Assembly (NCBI RefSeq): GCF_003258595.1
Contig: NZ_QHHQ01000016.1
Coordinates: 1-43,116 of the forward strand
Reading direction: 5' to 3'
Origin: Acuticoccus sediminis
Lineage (GTDB): Bacteria; Pseudomonadota; Alphaproteobacteria; Rhizobiales; Amorphaceae
Length of the DNA stretch: 43,116 bases
The notes beneath the pieces were generated by a model, which worked only from the letters and a program-made list of their open reading frames with translations, made no database searches and was not told the origin of the DNA. Both the position numbers and the translations under genes were made by a program. Shown here in pieces: positions 1 through 8,424 of this stretch; position 1 is the stretch's first letter, and each line of letters opens with the position of its first letter.

Positions 1-135
1 CACGTTCCGGATCCTCGATCCGAACGCGACGCGTTGATCGCGGCAACCGCCCTCGTCCATGGCCTCACCGTGGTCACCCGCAACCGCAAGGACTTCGAGC
101 CCACGGACGTCACGATTTTGGATCCTTGGCGATAG
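1..135 (+). CDS. vapC: VapC-type PIN-domain toxin, 3' end only
   Basis: The first 44 codons of the window read as the C-terminus of a PIN-domain ribonuclease, in frame 1, ending at TAG 133-135. The stretch RDALIAATALVHGLTVVTRN followed by DF and a short tail is the typical end of VapC/FitB toxins: the Asp of RDALIAATA is one of the acidic metal ligands, and TRNxxDF is the last conserved block. VapC enzymes cut specific RNAs, usually initiator tRNA or rRNA, and are neutralised by a VapB antitoxin encoded just upstream. The N-terminal half and any vapB lie outside the window, so completeness cannot be judged. It would be a second addiction module besides the one at 42.0-42.6 kb. Confidence 0.85.
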   Translation, partial: HVPDPRSERDALIAATALVHGLTVVTRNRKDFEPTDVTILDPWR

Positions 136-204
136 CGGGAGCCAAACCGGCTAGCCGTTTCGCGCTTGCAAGCCGCGATTTCGGCCTACATCACTGATGG
201 ATAA

Positions 205-222
205 AGCATATTATCATATGCT
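205..222. promoter_or_regulatory. AT-rich 7-bp inverted repeat downstream of vapC
   Basis: AGCATAT and ATATGCT form a perfect 7-bp inverted repeat with a TATC spacer, in an AT-rich patch that stands out from the surrounding GC-rich DNA. It lies 70 bases after the VapC stop. It could be a weak terminator or a protein-binding site. No other support is visible. Confidence 0.25.
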
Positions 223-284
223 TACCGGCGCTATCGGCACTATCGGTTTGGCATTCGTCGAAATTCAAAGCTGACTAACTGGAC

Positions 285-478
285 TCAGCAGGACGGTAGA
301 GTACTTCGCGCACAATCCGGGTCATATCCTGCGGCGGTGAAGTAGGCGCGGACCTCGGCAGGTGCGACGAGGTCGAGGAGGTCGCCGATGCGCTCCCACA
401 GGCCGGCGACGGTGCGTTCACAAGCGCCTTGATCTTGGCGACGGCCATCTCGATGGGATTGAAGTCGGGGCTGTAGGA
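285..478 (-). pseudogene. IS630-family transposase remnant (C-terminus, frameshifted)
   Basis: Read on the minus strand, 478-413 encodes [20 protein letters not shown], the block around the last catalytic Glu of the IS630 DDE domain (YSPDxNPIE). The homology then continues in another frame from 422 as [16 protein letters not shown] and ends with [10 protein letters not shown], the usual IS630 C-terminus. A frameshift near 415-422 therefore separates the two parts. No upstream catalytic Asp block is recognisable beyond 478, so this is a truncated fossil and not an active element. Confidence 0.75.
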
Positions 479-731
479 CTGGTCGCGCCTTTTGGGACGG
501 ATTGGCAGGGATGGCACATCGGATCCTTCGCGCGCCGCGCCGCTCCGGCGCCAGCGAGGCCACCACCTTTGACTGAGCCGTCGGCCACCTGAGCGATCCT
601 GGCCTTGGAGTGAGATCAGCTCACTTTCCCATCGCCAAGGTTCCGCGGCATGAGGACGAAGAGCTGTCTTCAAAACGGATGGGTAGCAGCCTGCCCGACC
701 CCACGGCGCCACTGAGATGAGCGGAGAGCGA

Positions 732-1271
732 ATGCCCGAAACCATCGTGCTTCCCGGGATCGGCGGTTCGGGGGAGACCCATTGGCAGACCCGCTGGGAG
801 GCCGACGACCCGTCGTTCGTCAGGTTCAGACCTGCGGACTGGGATCGTCCGGACCTCACAGACTGGCGCGATGCGCTCGAGGCGGCGATCGCCCGGACGG
901 ACCAGCGGGCCGTGCTCGTGGCCCACAGCCTCGCCTGCCTGCTCGTCGTCCATGCCGCGGCGCGCATCGCGGGTGCGGTTCGGGGGGCCTTCCTCGTCGC
1001 CGTGCCCGATCCGCATGGTCCCGCATTTCCCGAGGAGGCCACCACGTTCCGCGACGTTCCCTCGCGCGCTTTGCCGTTTCCTGCGCTGATCGTCGCCAGC
1101 TCCGACGACCCTTACGGCTCGAGCGAGCACGCACACCGCCGTGCGCGCGAGTGGAATGCCGGGATCGTCGTGATCGGGCCGCACGGGCACATCAACGGGG
1201 CGAGCGGCCTCGGGCGATGGGAGGAGGGGCGCAGGCTCCTCGACGCGTTTCGTGCCGGGCTCGGAGGCTGA
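732..1271 (+). CDS. RBBP9/YdeN-family serine hydrolase
   Basis: A small alpha/beta hydrolase of 179 residues. The family signature is complete: HW near residue 17, nucleophile Ser66 in VAHSLAC, acidic residue in SSDDPY (about 125-126), and His153 in HGHINGASG. RBBP9/YdeN proteins are cytoplasmic serine hydrolases whose natural substrates are mostly unknown. The ATG at 732 is preferred over the in-frame ATG at 717 because GGAGAG at 723-728 sits just before it as a ribosome-binding site. It stands alone on the plus strand, 118 bases before the TauE gene, so co-transcription is possible but not shown. Confidence 0.85.
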   Translation: MPETIVLPGIGGSGETHWQTRWEADDPSFVRFRPADWDRPDLTDWRDALEAAIARTDQRAVLVAHSLACLLVVHAAARIAGAVRGAFLVAVPDPHGPAFPEEATTFRDVPSRALPFPALIVASSDDPYGSSEHAHRRAREWNAGIVVIGPHGHINGASGLGRWEEGRRLLDAFRAGLGG

Positions 1272-1389
1272 GGTGCGCGACACCGGCGCGCGAGCCGCGT
1301 CCGTCACCGCCAGGCAGCCGGGTCGGACGGCGACCGCGCCGCAGACGCCGACCTCTGGCGGACCGACAAGCCGGTGGTGGGACTGAGCG

Positions 1390-2133
1390 ATGGACCTTCT
1401 CGACATCGTCCTCCTCGTGGCGGCGGGCATCGTGGGCGGTGCATGCAATGCGATCGCGGGAGGGGGAACCTTCTTCACGTTTCCGGCGCTGCTCGCCGTC
1501 GGTGTGCCGCCGGTCACGGCGAATGCCACTTGCGCGATCTCCATCTGGCCCGGTCATGCGGCGAGCCTCCTCGGCTATCGAAAGGAATTGCGCCGTCAGG
1601 CGGGGCGGCTGACGTCGAGCGCACCGGCCTTCGTGCTGGGGGCGACCGTGGGCGCGGGGCTGCTCGCCGTGACCGGGAACGGGCTGTTTCGCCAGCTGAT
1701 CCCGTGGCTGCTGCTGACAGCGACACTGCTGTTCGCGGCCGGTCCGAGACTGCGGGCCTGGATGATCGCCCGCCGGTCCGGCGAGGTGCCGCGATGGGCG
1801 GCGTTCGCCTGCGATTTCGCGGTCGCGGTCTATGGCGGCTATTTCGGCGCCGCGCTCGGCATCCTCCTGATGGCGGTCCTGACGCTCGTCGGGCTCGACG
1901 ACGTGAACGAAGCGAACGCCGTCAAGAACGCCTTCGCGACGATCGTGTCGAGCCTCGCCGTGGCGACCTTCGTCGTGGTCGGCATGATCGCGTGGGGGCC
2001 GGGTGCCGCGGTGCTCGCCGGTGCGATCGCCGGTGGCTATCTCGGCGCGCGGCTCGCCCGATGGGTCAGTCCCTCGGTCCTGCGCGGCGCCGTCATCGCG
2101 GTCGGGCTCGCGCTGACCGTCATGTATCTCTAG
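1390..2133 (+). CDS. TauE/SafE-family permease
   Basis: An integral membrane protein of 247 residues with about eight hydrophobic segments. The N-terminus has the TauE/SafE (former DUF81) pattern: a first helix followed by GGACNAIAGGGTFFTFPALL, then PPVTANATCAISIWPGHAAS. The second half repeats it as YGGYFGAALGILLMAVL and NAVKN. Members export or import small organosulfur or organic anions such as sulfoacetate and sulfite; the substrate cannot be told from sequence. Basic residues between helices (YRKELRRQAGR) fit cytoplasmic loops. It is followed at 60 bases by the 2H phosphoesterase gene on the same strand. Confidence 0.88.
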   Translation: MDLLDIVLLVAAGIVGGACNAIAGGGTFFTFPALLAVGVPPVTANATCAISIWPGHAASLLGYRKELRRQAGRLTSSAPAFVLGATVGAGLLAVTGNGLFRQLIPWLLLTATLLFAAGPRLRAWMIARRSGEVPRWAAFACDFAVAVYGGYFGAALGILLMAVLTLVGLDDVNEANAVKNAFATIVSSLAVATFVVVGMIAWGPGAAVLAGAIAGGYLGARLARWVSPSVLRGAVIAVGLALTVMYL

Positions 2134-2192
2134 ACGCCCCGGGCAGGGGGAGCGCCGTTTCCCTCTCGCCCCTGCAAGGCCGAATATCCCCG

Positions 2193-2705
2193 ATGCTCTA
2201 CGTGCTGGCGTTCCCGAAGTTCGCTGAGACGATGGCCCGCTCCATCGATCGCTTTCGCGCACTGCACGAGCCGGAGCGGGCGCGATTGGTCGGGCCGCAC
2301 GTCACGCTGGTCTTCGCCCTGTCCGAGGCGGACGCCGACGGTGTTTGCGACAGCTGCGGCAGGGCCGCCGCGCAGACGCCCCCGATGGACATCGCCTTCG
2401 ATCACGTCGAGATCGGCGACGACCCCTACGAGAAGACCCACAAGATATTCATGCTCTGCTCGACCGGCAGCGGCGCCCTCGTCGCGCTGCACCGAAGGCT
2501 TTATCGTGGCCTGCATCGCGAGGGCGACGCCGAGTATCGTCCGCACATGACCATCGCCACGAACGCCGCGAGGGAGAGGCTGGAACACCTCGATCCCGCG
2601 TCGATCGGAGCCTTTCCCGTTCGCGCCGTGGTGGACGCCATCGACGTGGTCCAGATCACCGGCGGCGCGCTCGAGACGGTGAGGACGATCCCGTTTTCGG
2701 CGTGA
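2193..2705 (+). CDS. 2'-5' RNA ligase (2H phosphoesterase) family protein
   Basis: A protein of 170 residues with the two HxT motifs that define the 2H phosphoesterase fold: HVT at 36-38 (GPHVTLVF) and HMT at 118-120 (RPHMTIAT). They are about 80 residues apart, as in LigT/ThpR and cyclic phosphodiesterases. These enzymes open or form 2',3'-cyclic or 2'-5' phosphodiester bonds; bacterial members often act on RNA ends or cyclic nucleotides. The ATG at 2193 begins with the hydrophobic first strand (MLYVLAFP) expected for the fold, so upstream in-frame starts are not used. It converges with the MocR gene, with only 36 bases between the two stops. Confidence 0.82.
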   Translation: MLYVLAFPKFAETMARSIDRFRALHEPERARLVGPHVTLVFALSEADADGVCDSCGRAAAQTPPMDIAFDHVEIGDDPYEKTHKIFMLCSTGSGALVALHRRLYRGLHREGDAEYRPHMTIATNAARERLEHLDPASIGAFPVRAVVDAIDVVQITGGALETVRTIPFSA

Positions 2706-2741
2706 CGGCGTGGCATTTCGCGACGTGGCGCCGGCGCTAGT

Positions 2742-4121
2742 CTAGCGAAGATGCGCGTGATGGGCGGGCCTCTCCGCCGCCATCGCGTCGAGGATCGAGC
2801 GTATCGCGCGAAGCGCGCCGTCCAGATCCTCCAGCGTCGGCGCGCCGATGCAGAGCCTGACGCCCGAGGTGGGATCCTCCGGGTCCGTGCGGGTGGCGGA
2901 CGGCGGCGTGACGTGGATCGCGTGGGACCGGGCTGCGAGCTCCAGATGCTCCGCGTCCTTGCGCGGGAGCGGAAGCCAGACGTGGTATCCGTCGTGGTCG
3001 CAGCGGCGCATCGCATCACCCAGAAGGCTGGCGCAGAGGGCGCGGCGGCGGCGCGCCTCCTCGCGAATGGCCGCGCCGATGATGTCGGCGGTGCCGTCCG
3101 CCACCCACTGCTCCATCACCGCGCAGCTCAAGGTTGACACCAGCAGTCCGCCCGCGTGAACCGCCGCTTCGGCGCGGTCGACCATCGATTGTGGCACCAC
3201 GATGCCGCCGATCCGCAGCGAGGGATTGAGCGTCTTCGACAGGCTGTTGACATAAAACACCCTCTCCGGGGCGAGGACGGCCAGCGGCGGACGCGCGGCG
3301 CCCGCATAGAGCGCATAGACGTCGTCCTCGACGATGAAGCGGTCGTGCGTGCGGCAAACCGCGACGATCTCCTGCCGCCGCGCCATGCTCATCGTCCCCG
3401 TCGTCGGGTTGTGCATCGTCGGGGTCAGGCAGACCGCGGCGCGGTCCTCGCGCCGGTCCGCCAGCGCCCGATCGAGTGCGCAGGGGAGCATCCCCTCCCC
3501 GTCCATCGCCACGGGAACGAGCTTCAGGCCGAGATGGCGGGCGAGGCCGATGATGCCAGGGTAGGTCTGCGTCTCTGCGAACACCGTCCCGCCCGGACCG
3601 CACAAGGTGGCGAGGCTGACGGCGAGGCCATGTTGCGCCCCGTTCGTCAGGAGAAGACGGGCGGGGTCGGCGTTCATGCCCGAGCGACGGAACCATCGGG
3701 CGACTTCGGTTCTGAAGCGCGTGTGCCCGGCGAGTGGGGGATAGGCGTTGAAAAGGCCCGCGTCGGCCTTCCTGGCGACGGCGGCGAGCGTCTTCGCGAG
3801 GGTTCGCTCGCCGAGGGCGGCCGGCGGCGCATTGCGCGACAGGTCGATGAGATCCCCCGACCGCCTCGCCGCGGCGGCGACGAAGGTGCCGCGACCTTTC
3901 ACTGATCGGACGAGCCCGCGCCGCTCCAAAACGCCGTAGGCCTTGGTCACAGTTCCGATGGCGATGCCGAGCCGCCAGGCCAGATCGCGGTGGGCCGGCA
4001 GGCGGTCGCCGCTCTCCAGCCGGCCGGCGAGAATGTCCTGCGCCAGTGCCGCCACGAGGGCGTCGAGGGGCGAGGTATGGTCCCCCGAGAGGCGCGGCCG
4101 CCAGGGCGATTGGATGCGCAT
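2742..4121 (-). CDS. MocR-type GntR regulator with aminotransferase domain
   Basis: 459 residues in two parts. Residues 17-82 form a GntR winged helix (LESGDRLPAHRDLAWRLGIA, then TVTKAYGVLERRGLV). Residues about 95-450 form a fold-type I aminotransferase domain with NAY near 125, the Asp of VEDDVYALY (about 266-267) and PLP Lys296 in NSLSKTLNPSLRIGG. MocR regulators use bound PLP to sense amine or amino-acid metabolites (for example PdxR, GabR) and are not general aminotransferases. The gene follows the class-IV aminotransferase gene at 4253-5161 on the same strand, 131 bases downstream of its stop, so the two may be linked functionally. The effector is unknown. Confidence 0.9.
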   Translation of the reverse strand: MRIQSPWRPRLSGDHTSPLDALVAALAQDILAGRLESGDRLPAHRDLAWRLGIAIGTVTKAYGVLERRGLVRSVKGRGTFVAAAARRSGDLIDLSRNAPPAALGERTLAKTLAAVARKADAGLFNAYPPLAGHTRFRTEVARWFRRSGMNADPARLLLTNGAQHGLAVSLATLCGPGGTVFAETQTYPGIIGLARHLGLKLVPVAMDGEGMLPCALDRALADRREDRAAVCLTPTMHNPTTGTMSMARRQEIVAVCRTHDRFIVEDDVYALYAGAARPPLAVLAPERVFYVNSLSKTLNPSLRIGGIVVPQSMVDRAEAAVHAGGLLVSTLSCAVMEQWVADGTADIIGAAIREEARRRRALCASLLGDAMRRCDHDGYHVWLPLPRKDAEHLELAARSHAIHVTPPSATRTDPEDPTSGVRLCIGAPTLEDLDGALRAIRSILDAMAAERPAHHAHLR

Positions 4122-4252
4122 TCACCAGACTCGATAGTGTCACGTGACGCTTTTGTATTTTGAGCGAAGTGTCGCGTCCAATACGTTCGAGGGAACGGTG
4201 CAGGTATCCTCGAATGGACAGACGACGATTGATCGGCCGCATGGACGCGCGG

Positions 4253-5161
4253 TCAAACGAGGGCTCGAGCGCCGACCGCGCGCCTTTCGCGGACCGAAGC
4301 CTGAAAATCGGCGATGAGGGCCCGCGTGATCGGCCCGACCGGCCACCGCGACCGGCGCTCGCCCTCCATCAACTCCACCACGGGCTGGATCTCCACCGAC
4401 GTGCCGGCGACGAAGACCTCGTCGGCTCGACGAAGATCCTCCAATCTTACCCTCCGCTCCTCGACCGCGAGGCCGCGCCGGGACGCGAGGGCGAAGACGT
4501 GGCGTTCGGTGATGCCGTCGAGGAAGCAATCCGCGACGGGCGAGATCAGCGTCTCGCCCTTCACGAGAACGACGTTCGTCGAGGTGGTTTCGGCCACATG
4601 GTCGTGGGCGTCGAGCATCAAGGCGTCGTCGAACCCCGCATCGAGCGCAGCGTGGCGGGCGAGCGTTCCGATCATGTAGAGGCCGGAGCATTTCGAGGCG
4701 GTCGGAGCGGTGTCCGGCCGGGGCCGGCGCCAGGTGGCGAGCTGAAGACGGATGCCGGCATGGCTGCGGCCGAGCGCGGCGGGGGTGGGCCAATCCCATG
4801 CCGCGATGGCGATATGGACGCTCGCCCCGCGCGCGGCGACGGAGGCGCTTTCGCTGCCGCGCCACGCGACGGGCCGGACGTAGGCGTCATGCAGCGCGTT
4901 GGCCCACAGCACGGCCTCCACGGCTTTGGTGAGCTCCAGCTTCGCGCGCGGCAGGCCATAGCCGACCCACTCAGCGGACTGGGCGAGGCGCTCCAGATGG
5001 GCCTCGCCGAGGAAGATCCGGCCGTCATAGGCGCGCATTCCCTCGAAGACGGCGCCGCCCATGTGGAGCGCGTGGGTGAGAACGTGAAGCCGGGCCTCGG
5101 CCCACGGGACCAGAGCACCGTCGAGCCAGATCAATCCGGCGCGGTCGTCGAAGGAAAGCAT
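4253..5161 (-). CDS. Class-IV (branched-chain-type) PLP aminotransferase
   Basis: 302 residues from the ATG at 5161. The order of motifs is that of IlvE/D-amino-acid transaminases: WLDGALVPWAEARLHVLTHALH at the N-terminus, VFEGMRAYDG, ASKCSGLYMIG carrying the PLP lysine, then DALMLDAHDHVAETTSTNVV and FLDGITERHV. Such enzymes move an amino group between branched-chain or related amino acids and 2-oxoglutarate. The active-site strand usually reads EGxGxN; here it is AETTSTN, so specificity may differ from true IlvE. Upstream in-frame starts to 5275 add a tail unlike the family, so 5161 is chosen, although no strong ribosome site is visible. A LysR gene is divergent (5326) and may control it. 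Confidence 0.85.
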   Translation of the reverse strand: MLSFDDRAGLIWLDGALVPWAEARLHVLTHALHMGGAVFEGMRAYDGRIFLGEAHLERLAQSAEWVGYGLPRAKLELTKAVEAVLWANALHDAYVRPVAWRGSESASVAARGASVHIAIAAWDWPTPAALGRSHAGIRLQLATWRRPRPDTAPTASKCSGLYMIGTLARHAALDAGFDDALMLDAHDHVAETTSTNVVLVKGETLISPVADCFLDGITERHVFALASRRGLAVEERRVRLEDLRRADEVFVAGTSVEIQPVVELMEGERRSRWPVGPITRALIADFQASVRERRAVGARALV

Positions 5162-5325
5162 GGCGGCGTCGCTTTCGGCTGGTGGAGATGGCTGACGGAC
5201 CGCACTTTCGCGCGCACCCGTCAGCGAGTGCGAGTGAGATCTCGTCATCCTCGCCTGAGGTTCCGTCCCGCGCATGGGGCGACGGGGGTCGGACCGGAAA
5301 CAGGCACGCGCAAACGGACGTTCGA

Positions 5326-6264
5326 ATGACCGAACCCATGCACCTCGCCGCGCCGCTCAATGCCTTGAGAGCGTTCGAGGCGGCCGCACGCCATCTGTCG
5401 ATCAAGCAGGCGGCGGCGGAGATCGGCGTCACACCCTCGGCCGTCAGCCATCAGCTGCGCATCCTGGAGCAGCTCCTGGAGGTGGACCTGATGCGGCGCG
5501 CCGGTTCTCGCCTGGAACTCACCGAGACCGGCCAGACCTTGGCCCCCGCCCTGACCGAAGGCTTCACACGGATCATCGAGGCCGTCGCCAGCCTGAAGAG
5601 CGAACGCAAGCTCGGCCCGCTGCGCCTGTCGATGTTGCCGACGTTCGCCGCCCACTGGCTGTCGCCGCGGCTCGGCGCCTACCCCTTCGCGCGCGCGGGA
5701 TACGAACTCCTGATCTCCACGACCCAGACGGTCGTCGATCTCGGCGCGGGGGTCGCCGATGCATCGGTTCGGCAGGGGCGCGGTGAATGGCCGGGCGTCA
5801 TCGCCGAGCTCCTGTTCGAGGAGCACGTGACGCTCCTCGGCCATCCGAGTTGGGCGGGGAGGGACGATGCGGCGCTGCGCAAGGCGATCTCGCAGACCAA
5901 CCTCTTCCTGTCGCAGCACCGGCGCGACGACTTCACTCGCTGGAACGCCACGTTGCCCGGCGGTCCGATCACGCCGGCGGCGATCACCATCGTCGATTCC
6001 GCGGGCCTGGGGCTGAAGGCCGCGATCGACGGCGCGGGGCTGACGTTCGCGGGCGAGGAGATCGCGCAATGCGATATCGCGGAGCGGCGTCTGGTCACCC
6101 TGCTCGATCATCGCGTTCCCGCCGACGCCGGATACTATCTTTGCTATCCAGCGGCGCTGGCCCGTGATCGCCGGGTCAGGAACCTCAGGGCCTGGATGCT
6201 GAATGAAGCCGCGACGGCGGCCGGTCCGCGGCCTGCCCCGGCTCAGCTCTCGCCGTGCCAGTAG
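5326..6264 (+). CDS. LysR-family regulator (GcvA-like)
   Basis: 312 residues. Residues about 8-70 form the LysR winged helix: LNALRAFEAAARHLSIKQAA, IGVTPSAVSHQLRILEQLL, then ELTETGQTLAPAL. The remainder is a periplasmic-binding-type effector domain with the GcvA subgroup pattern LRLSMLPTFAAHWLSPRL and a VAD..VRQGRGEWPGV segment. The ATG at 5326 fits the family start; another ATG lies four codons later. It is divergent from the aminotransferase gene with about 165 bases between starts, the classic arrangement for a LysR regulator and its target. Its 3' end overlaps the stop of the convergent cupin gene by 22 bases. Confidence 0.88.
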   Translation: MTEPMHLAAPLNALRAFEAAARHLSIKQAAAEIGVTPSAVSHQLRILEQLLEVDLMRRAGSRLELTETGQTLAPALTEGFTRIIEAVASLKSERKLGPLRLSMLPTFAAHWLSPRLGAYPFARAGYELLISTTQTVVDLGAGVADASVRQGRGEWPGVIAELLFEEHVTLLGHPSWAGRDDAALRKAISQTNLFLSQHRRDDFTRWNATLPGGPITPAAITIVDSAGLGLKAAIDGAGLTFAGEEIAQCDIAERRLVTLLDHRVPADAGYYLCYPAALARDRRVRNLRAWMLNEAATAAGPRPAPAQLSPCQ

Positions 6265-6736
6265 TCGACGCCGCTCCCGGTCAGGACGGTGAGTTCCACC
6301 CGCCGCGCGGCCTTGTCGCCGCCCGGCGGCGAGCCGGCGAAGACCGTCATCTTGCCGCTGTCGGGATATTCCATGACGTCCGGCTCGTGCATGCTGCTGA
6401 GGCGAGGTAGCGGAGCGGCACGGCACCGACGGCGCGGATCTGGTGCGCCGTCTCCGCCCCGCCGGCAGGGCAGACCACGACGTCGCCGAAGCCGATCGCA
6501 TACTCCTGCCCTCCACGGCGGAGCACTCCTTCCCCCTGGAGGATCACGAACATCTCGTCGTTCGCGTGATGCGCATGGTAGGGCCAGGCCATCTTCCCGG
6601 GCGGCACTTCCACATAGCGCGATCCCAGACGCCGCGCCCCGGCGGGCGCGCCCACGGCCGCCATGCGCGCCTCGAAGCGGTCGCCGTGTGAGTGAGTGAC
6701 GAGCGGGAGGGACTGGAGCCGGACGACGGGTTTCAT
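6243..6736 (-). pseudogene. Cupin-domain protein, one-base frameshift
   Basis: From ATG 6736 the frame encodes a single-domain cupin: PPGKMAWPYHAHHANDEMFV with the metal-binding His/Glu set, ILQGEGVLR, and GDVVVCPAGG with AHQI. After RYLA, at about 6400, homology continues only in another reading frame as SSMHEPDVMEYPDSGKM, followed by GVDYWHGES and a stop at 6243. A one-base loss restores the typical cupin reading (YLA-x-SSMHEPD). Without it the protein would end in unrelated residues. Either the gene is freshly broken or the base is a sequencing error. The family has many functions (isomerases, dioxygenases, binding proteins), and none can be assigned. Confidence 0.75.
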
Positions 6737-6979
6737 AGGTCTTCGCCTCACTGTGTGTACGTCGAGCCGAACCTTCGCGCGGGGGACGACGGATCCGCCG
6801 GCCTCGGCCGGGCAAGGGCTCCCCCGAACCGGACCCGGCCCGCCGGGCAGGGAAGTCGAGGGATGTTCGACGCACAAATGAACGCTCCTCACGCCAGCGC
6901 GAGGGATGCTCATTCGACACCCGCCCCGTCTCGTCCGCGTATTGCGCACCGACGCGAGCAACCCGATCGGAGGGGAGGC

Positions 6980-7972
6980 GTGACGAACCAGACCACGGGT
7001 ACGCGGCCGCCGGGCCGGACAGACCGTCGCCGCAGCGCGGCCCCCTTGCGCCTCTGCGCCCCGGATGGCGTCCCTCTGGGCGGCTTCGTGTGGCGCCACG
7101 GCGAGACCGCGCGGCCGGTGGTGGTGATCGCGCCGGCGACATCGGTCCGGTGCCGGTATTATGCGCGCTTCGCGGACGACCTGTTCGCCAAGGGCTTCGA
7201 CGTCGTCACGTTCGATTACCGCGGCATCGGCGAGTCCCGCCCCGTGTCGCTGCGCGGCTTCAGGGCCGACTGGGTGGATTGGGGCGAACACGATCTCGAG
7301 GCGGCGCTTCGCTATGCCGTGGCCGAGTTTCGAGGGGCGCCGATCCACGTGGTCGCCCATTCGATCGGCGGGTTCGCCCTCGGCCTCGCCCCGTCGAACC
7401 GAAAGATCGAGCGCATCCTCACCGTGGGGGCGCAGTTCGCGCATTGGCGCGACTACGGTGCGGCGCGGCGTTACCGGATGCTGTGGAAGTGGCATGTCGC
7501 CATGCCCGCTTTGACGCAGATATTCGGCTACTTCCCCGCCAAGCGGCTCGGTTGGATGGAGGACACCCCCGCGGGCGTCGTCCGCGACTGGAGCCGCATG
7601 ACGGCGCGTTTCGAGGACACGGTGCGCCGCGGCAGTTTCATCGCCGGCGAGCGCGAGTCCGAACTCCTCGTCCGGCGTTTCGCCGAAGTGACGGCGCCGA
7701 TCCTGGCGATCGGTGTCGGCGACGACACCCACGGGACGCCCGCTGCGGTCGACCGGCTGCTGGCTTATTTCACGGCGAGCCTCAGGCGACATCGGCGGAT
7801 CGCACCGTCCGACATCGGCGCCCCGTCGATCGGCCACTTCGCCTTCTTCCACGACCGCTTCAAGGACAGCCTGTGGCCGCTGGCGCAGCTATGGCTCCGC
7901 AATGGCGAGATCGCCCCCGATGCACCCGGGCGGATGGTGGCCGAGATGCTGCCGCGGCAGGCCGGGCGATGA
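6980..7972 (+). CDS. Alpha/beta-fold hydrolase
   Basis: A protein of 330 residues that starts at GTG 6980, chosen because GGAGGGGAGG lies directly upstream. The oxyanion-side motif VVVIAPATSVRCRYYARFAD and the strand VVTFDYRGIGESRP precede the nucleophile elbow HVVAHSIGGFALG (Ser in HSIGG). An Asp in IGVGDDTHG and a His in IGHFAFF complete the triad. The fold is that of S33-type serine aminopeptidase/lysophospholipase-like hydrolases; the substrate is unknown. The stop overlaps the start of the GNAT gene (ATGA at 7969-7972), and that gene overlaps the MFS gene in the same way, so the three form one translationally coupled operon. Confidence 0.85.
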   Translation: MTNQTTGTRPPGRTDRRRSAAPLRLCAPDGVPLGGFVWRHGETARPVVVIAPATSVRCRYYARFADDLFAKGFDVVTFDYRGIGESRPVSLRGFRADWVDWGEHDLEAALRYAVAEFRGAPIHVVAHSIGGFALGLAPSNRKIERILTVGAQFAHWRDYGAARRYRMLWKWHVAMPALTQIFGYFPAKRLGWMEDTPAGVVRDWSRMTARFEDTVRRGSFIAGERESELLVRRFAEVTAPILAIGVGDDTHGTPAAVDRLLAYFTASLRRHRRIAPSDIGAPSIGHFAFFHDRFKDSLWPLAQLWLRNGEIAPDAPGRMVAEMLPRQAGR

Positions 7973-8424
7973 CGACGATCAGACTGGCCACCCGTGACGA
8001 TCGGGCCGGGTGGGAAGCTCTCTGGTGCGCCTGTTGTGCCCATTTCCGCGCCGACCTGATGACCGCAGAGGTTGTAGCCGGGATCTGGCGAAGGATCCTC
8101 GACCCGCAGTTCCCCATGCAGGCATGGTTGGCTTTGGGCGATACCGGAGCCGTCGGGCTGGCCCATACGATCCTCCACCCGCGCACCTTCTCGCTGAGGA
8201 TGGTCTGTACCCTCGAAGATCTGTGGGTGGCCCCCCACGCACGAGGCCAGGGCGCGGCGACGGCGCTGATCGGCCACCTCGCCGATGTCGGCAGGCGGTC
8301 TGGGTGGGATCGTGTGCAATGGGAAACCGGGTTGGACAATCAACGAGCGGCCCGGCTCTATGAGAGACTCGCCACGCCTCGTCCCACCAGGACCTATCAG
8401 ATCGACCTCGTGTCCCGGCCATGA
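7969..8424 (+). CDS. GNAT-family N-acetyltransferase
   Basis: 151 residues with the GNAT layout: MTTIRLATRDDRAGWEALW at the N-terminus, the central strand TLEDLWVAPHARGQGAATAL with the acetyl-CoA pyrophosphate loop (RGQGAA), and WETGLDNQRAARLYERL at the C-terminus. Family members move an acetyl group from acetyl-CoA to a small-molecule or protein amine. It sits between the hydrolase and an MFS exporter gene with 4-base ATGA overlaps on both sides, so the product may modify something that the transporter handles. That link is inference. Confidence 0.88.
   Translation: MTTIRLATRDDRAGWEALWCACCAHFRADLMTAEVVAGIWRRILDPQFPMQAWLALGDTGAVGLAHTILHPRTFSLRMVCTLEDLWVAPHARGQGAATALIGHLADVGRRSGWDRVQWETGLDNQRAARLYERLATPRPTRTYQIDLVSRP

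Noticed and set aside
2143-2175. GCAGGGG/CCCCTGC inverted repeat between the TauE and 2H phosphoesterase genes as terminator or attenuator
   Set aside because: The loop is 19 bases, there is no T tract, and both genes are on the same strand. It could be chance.
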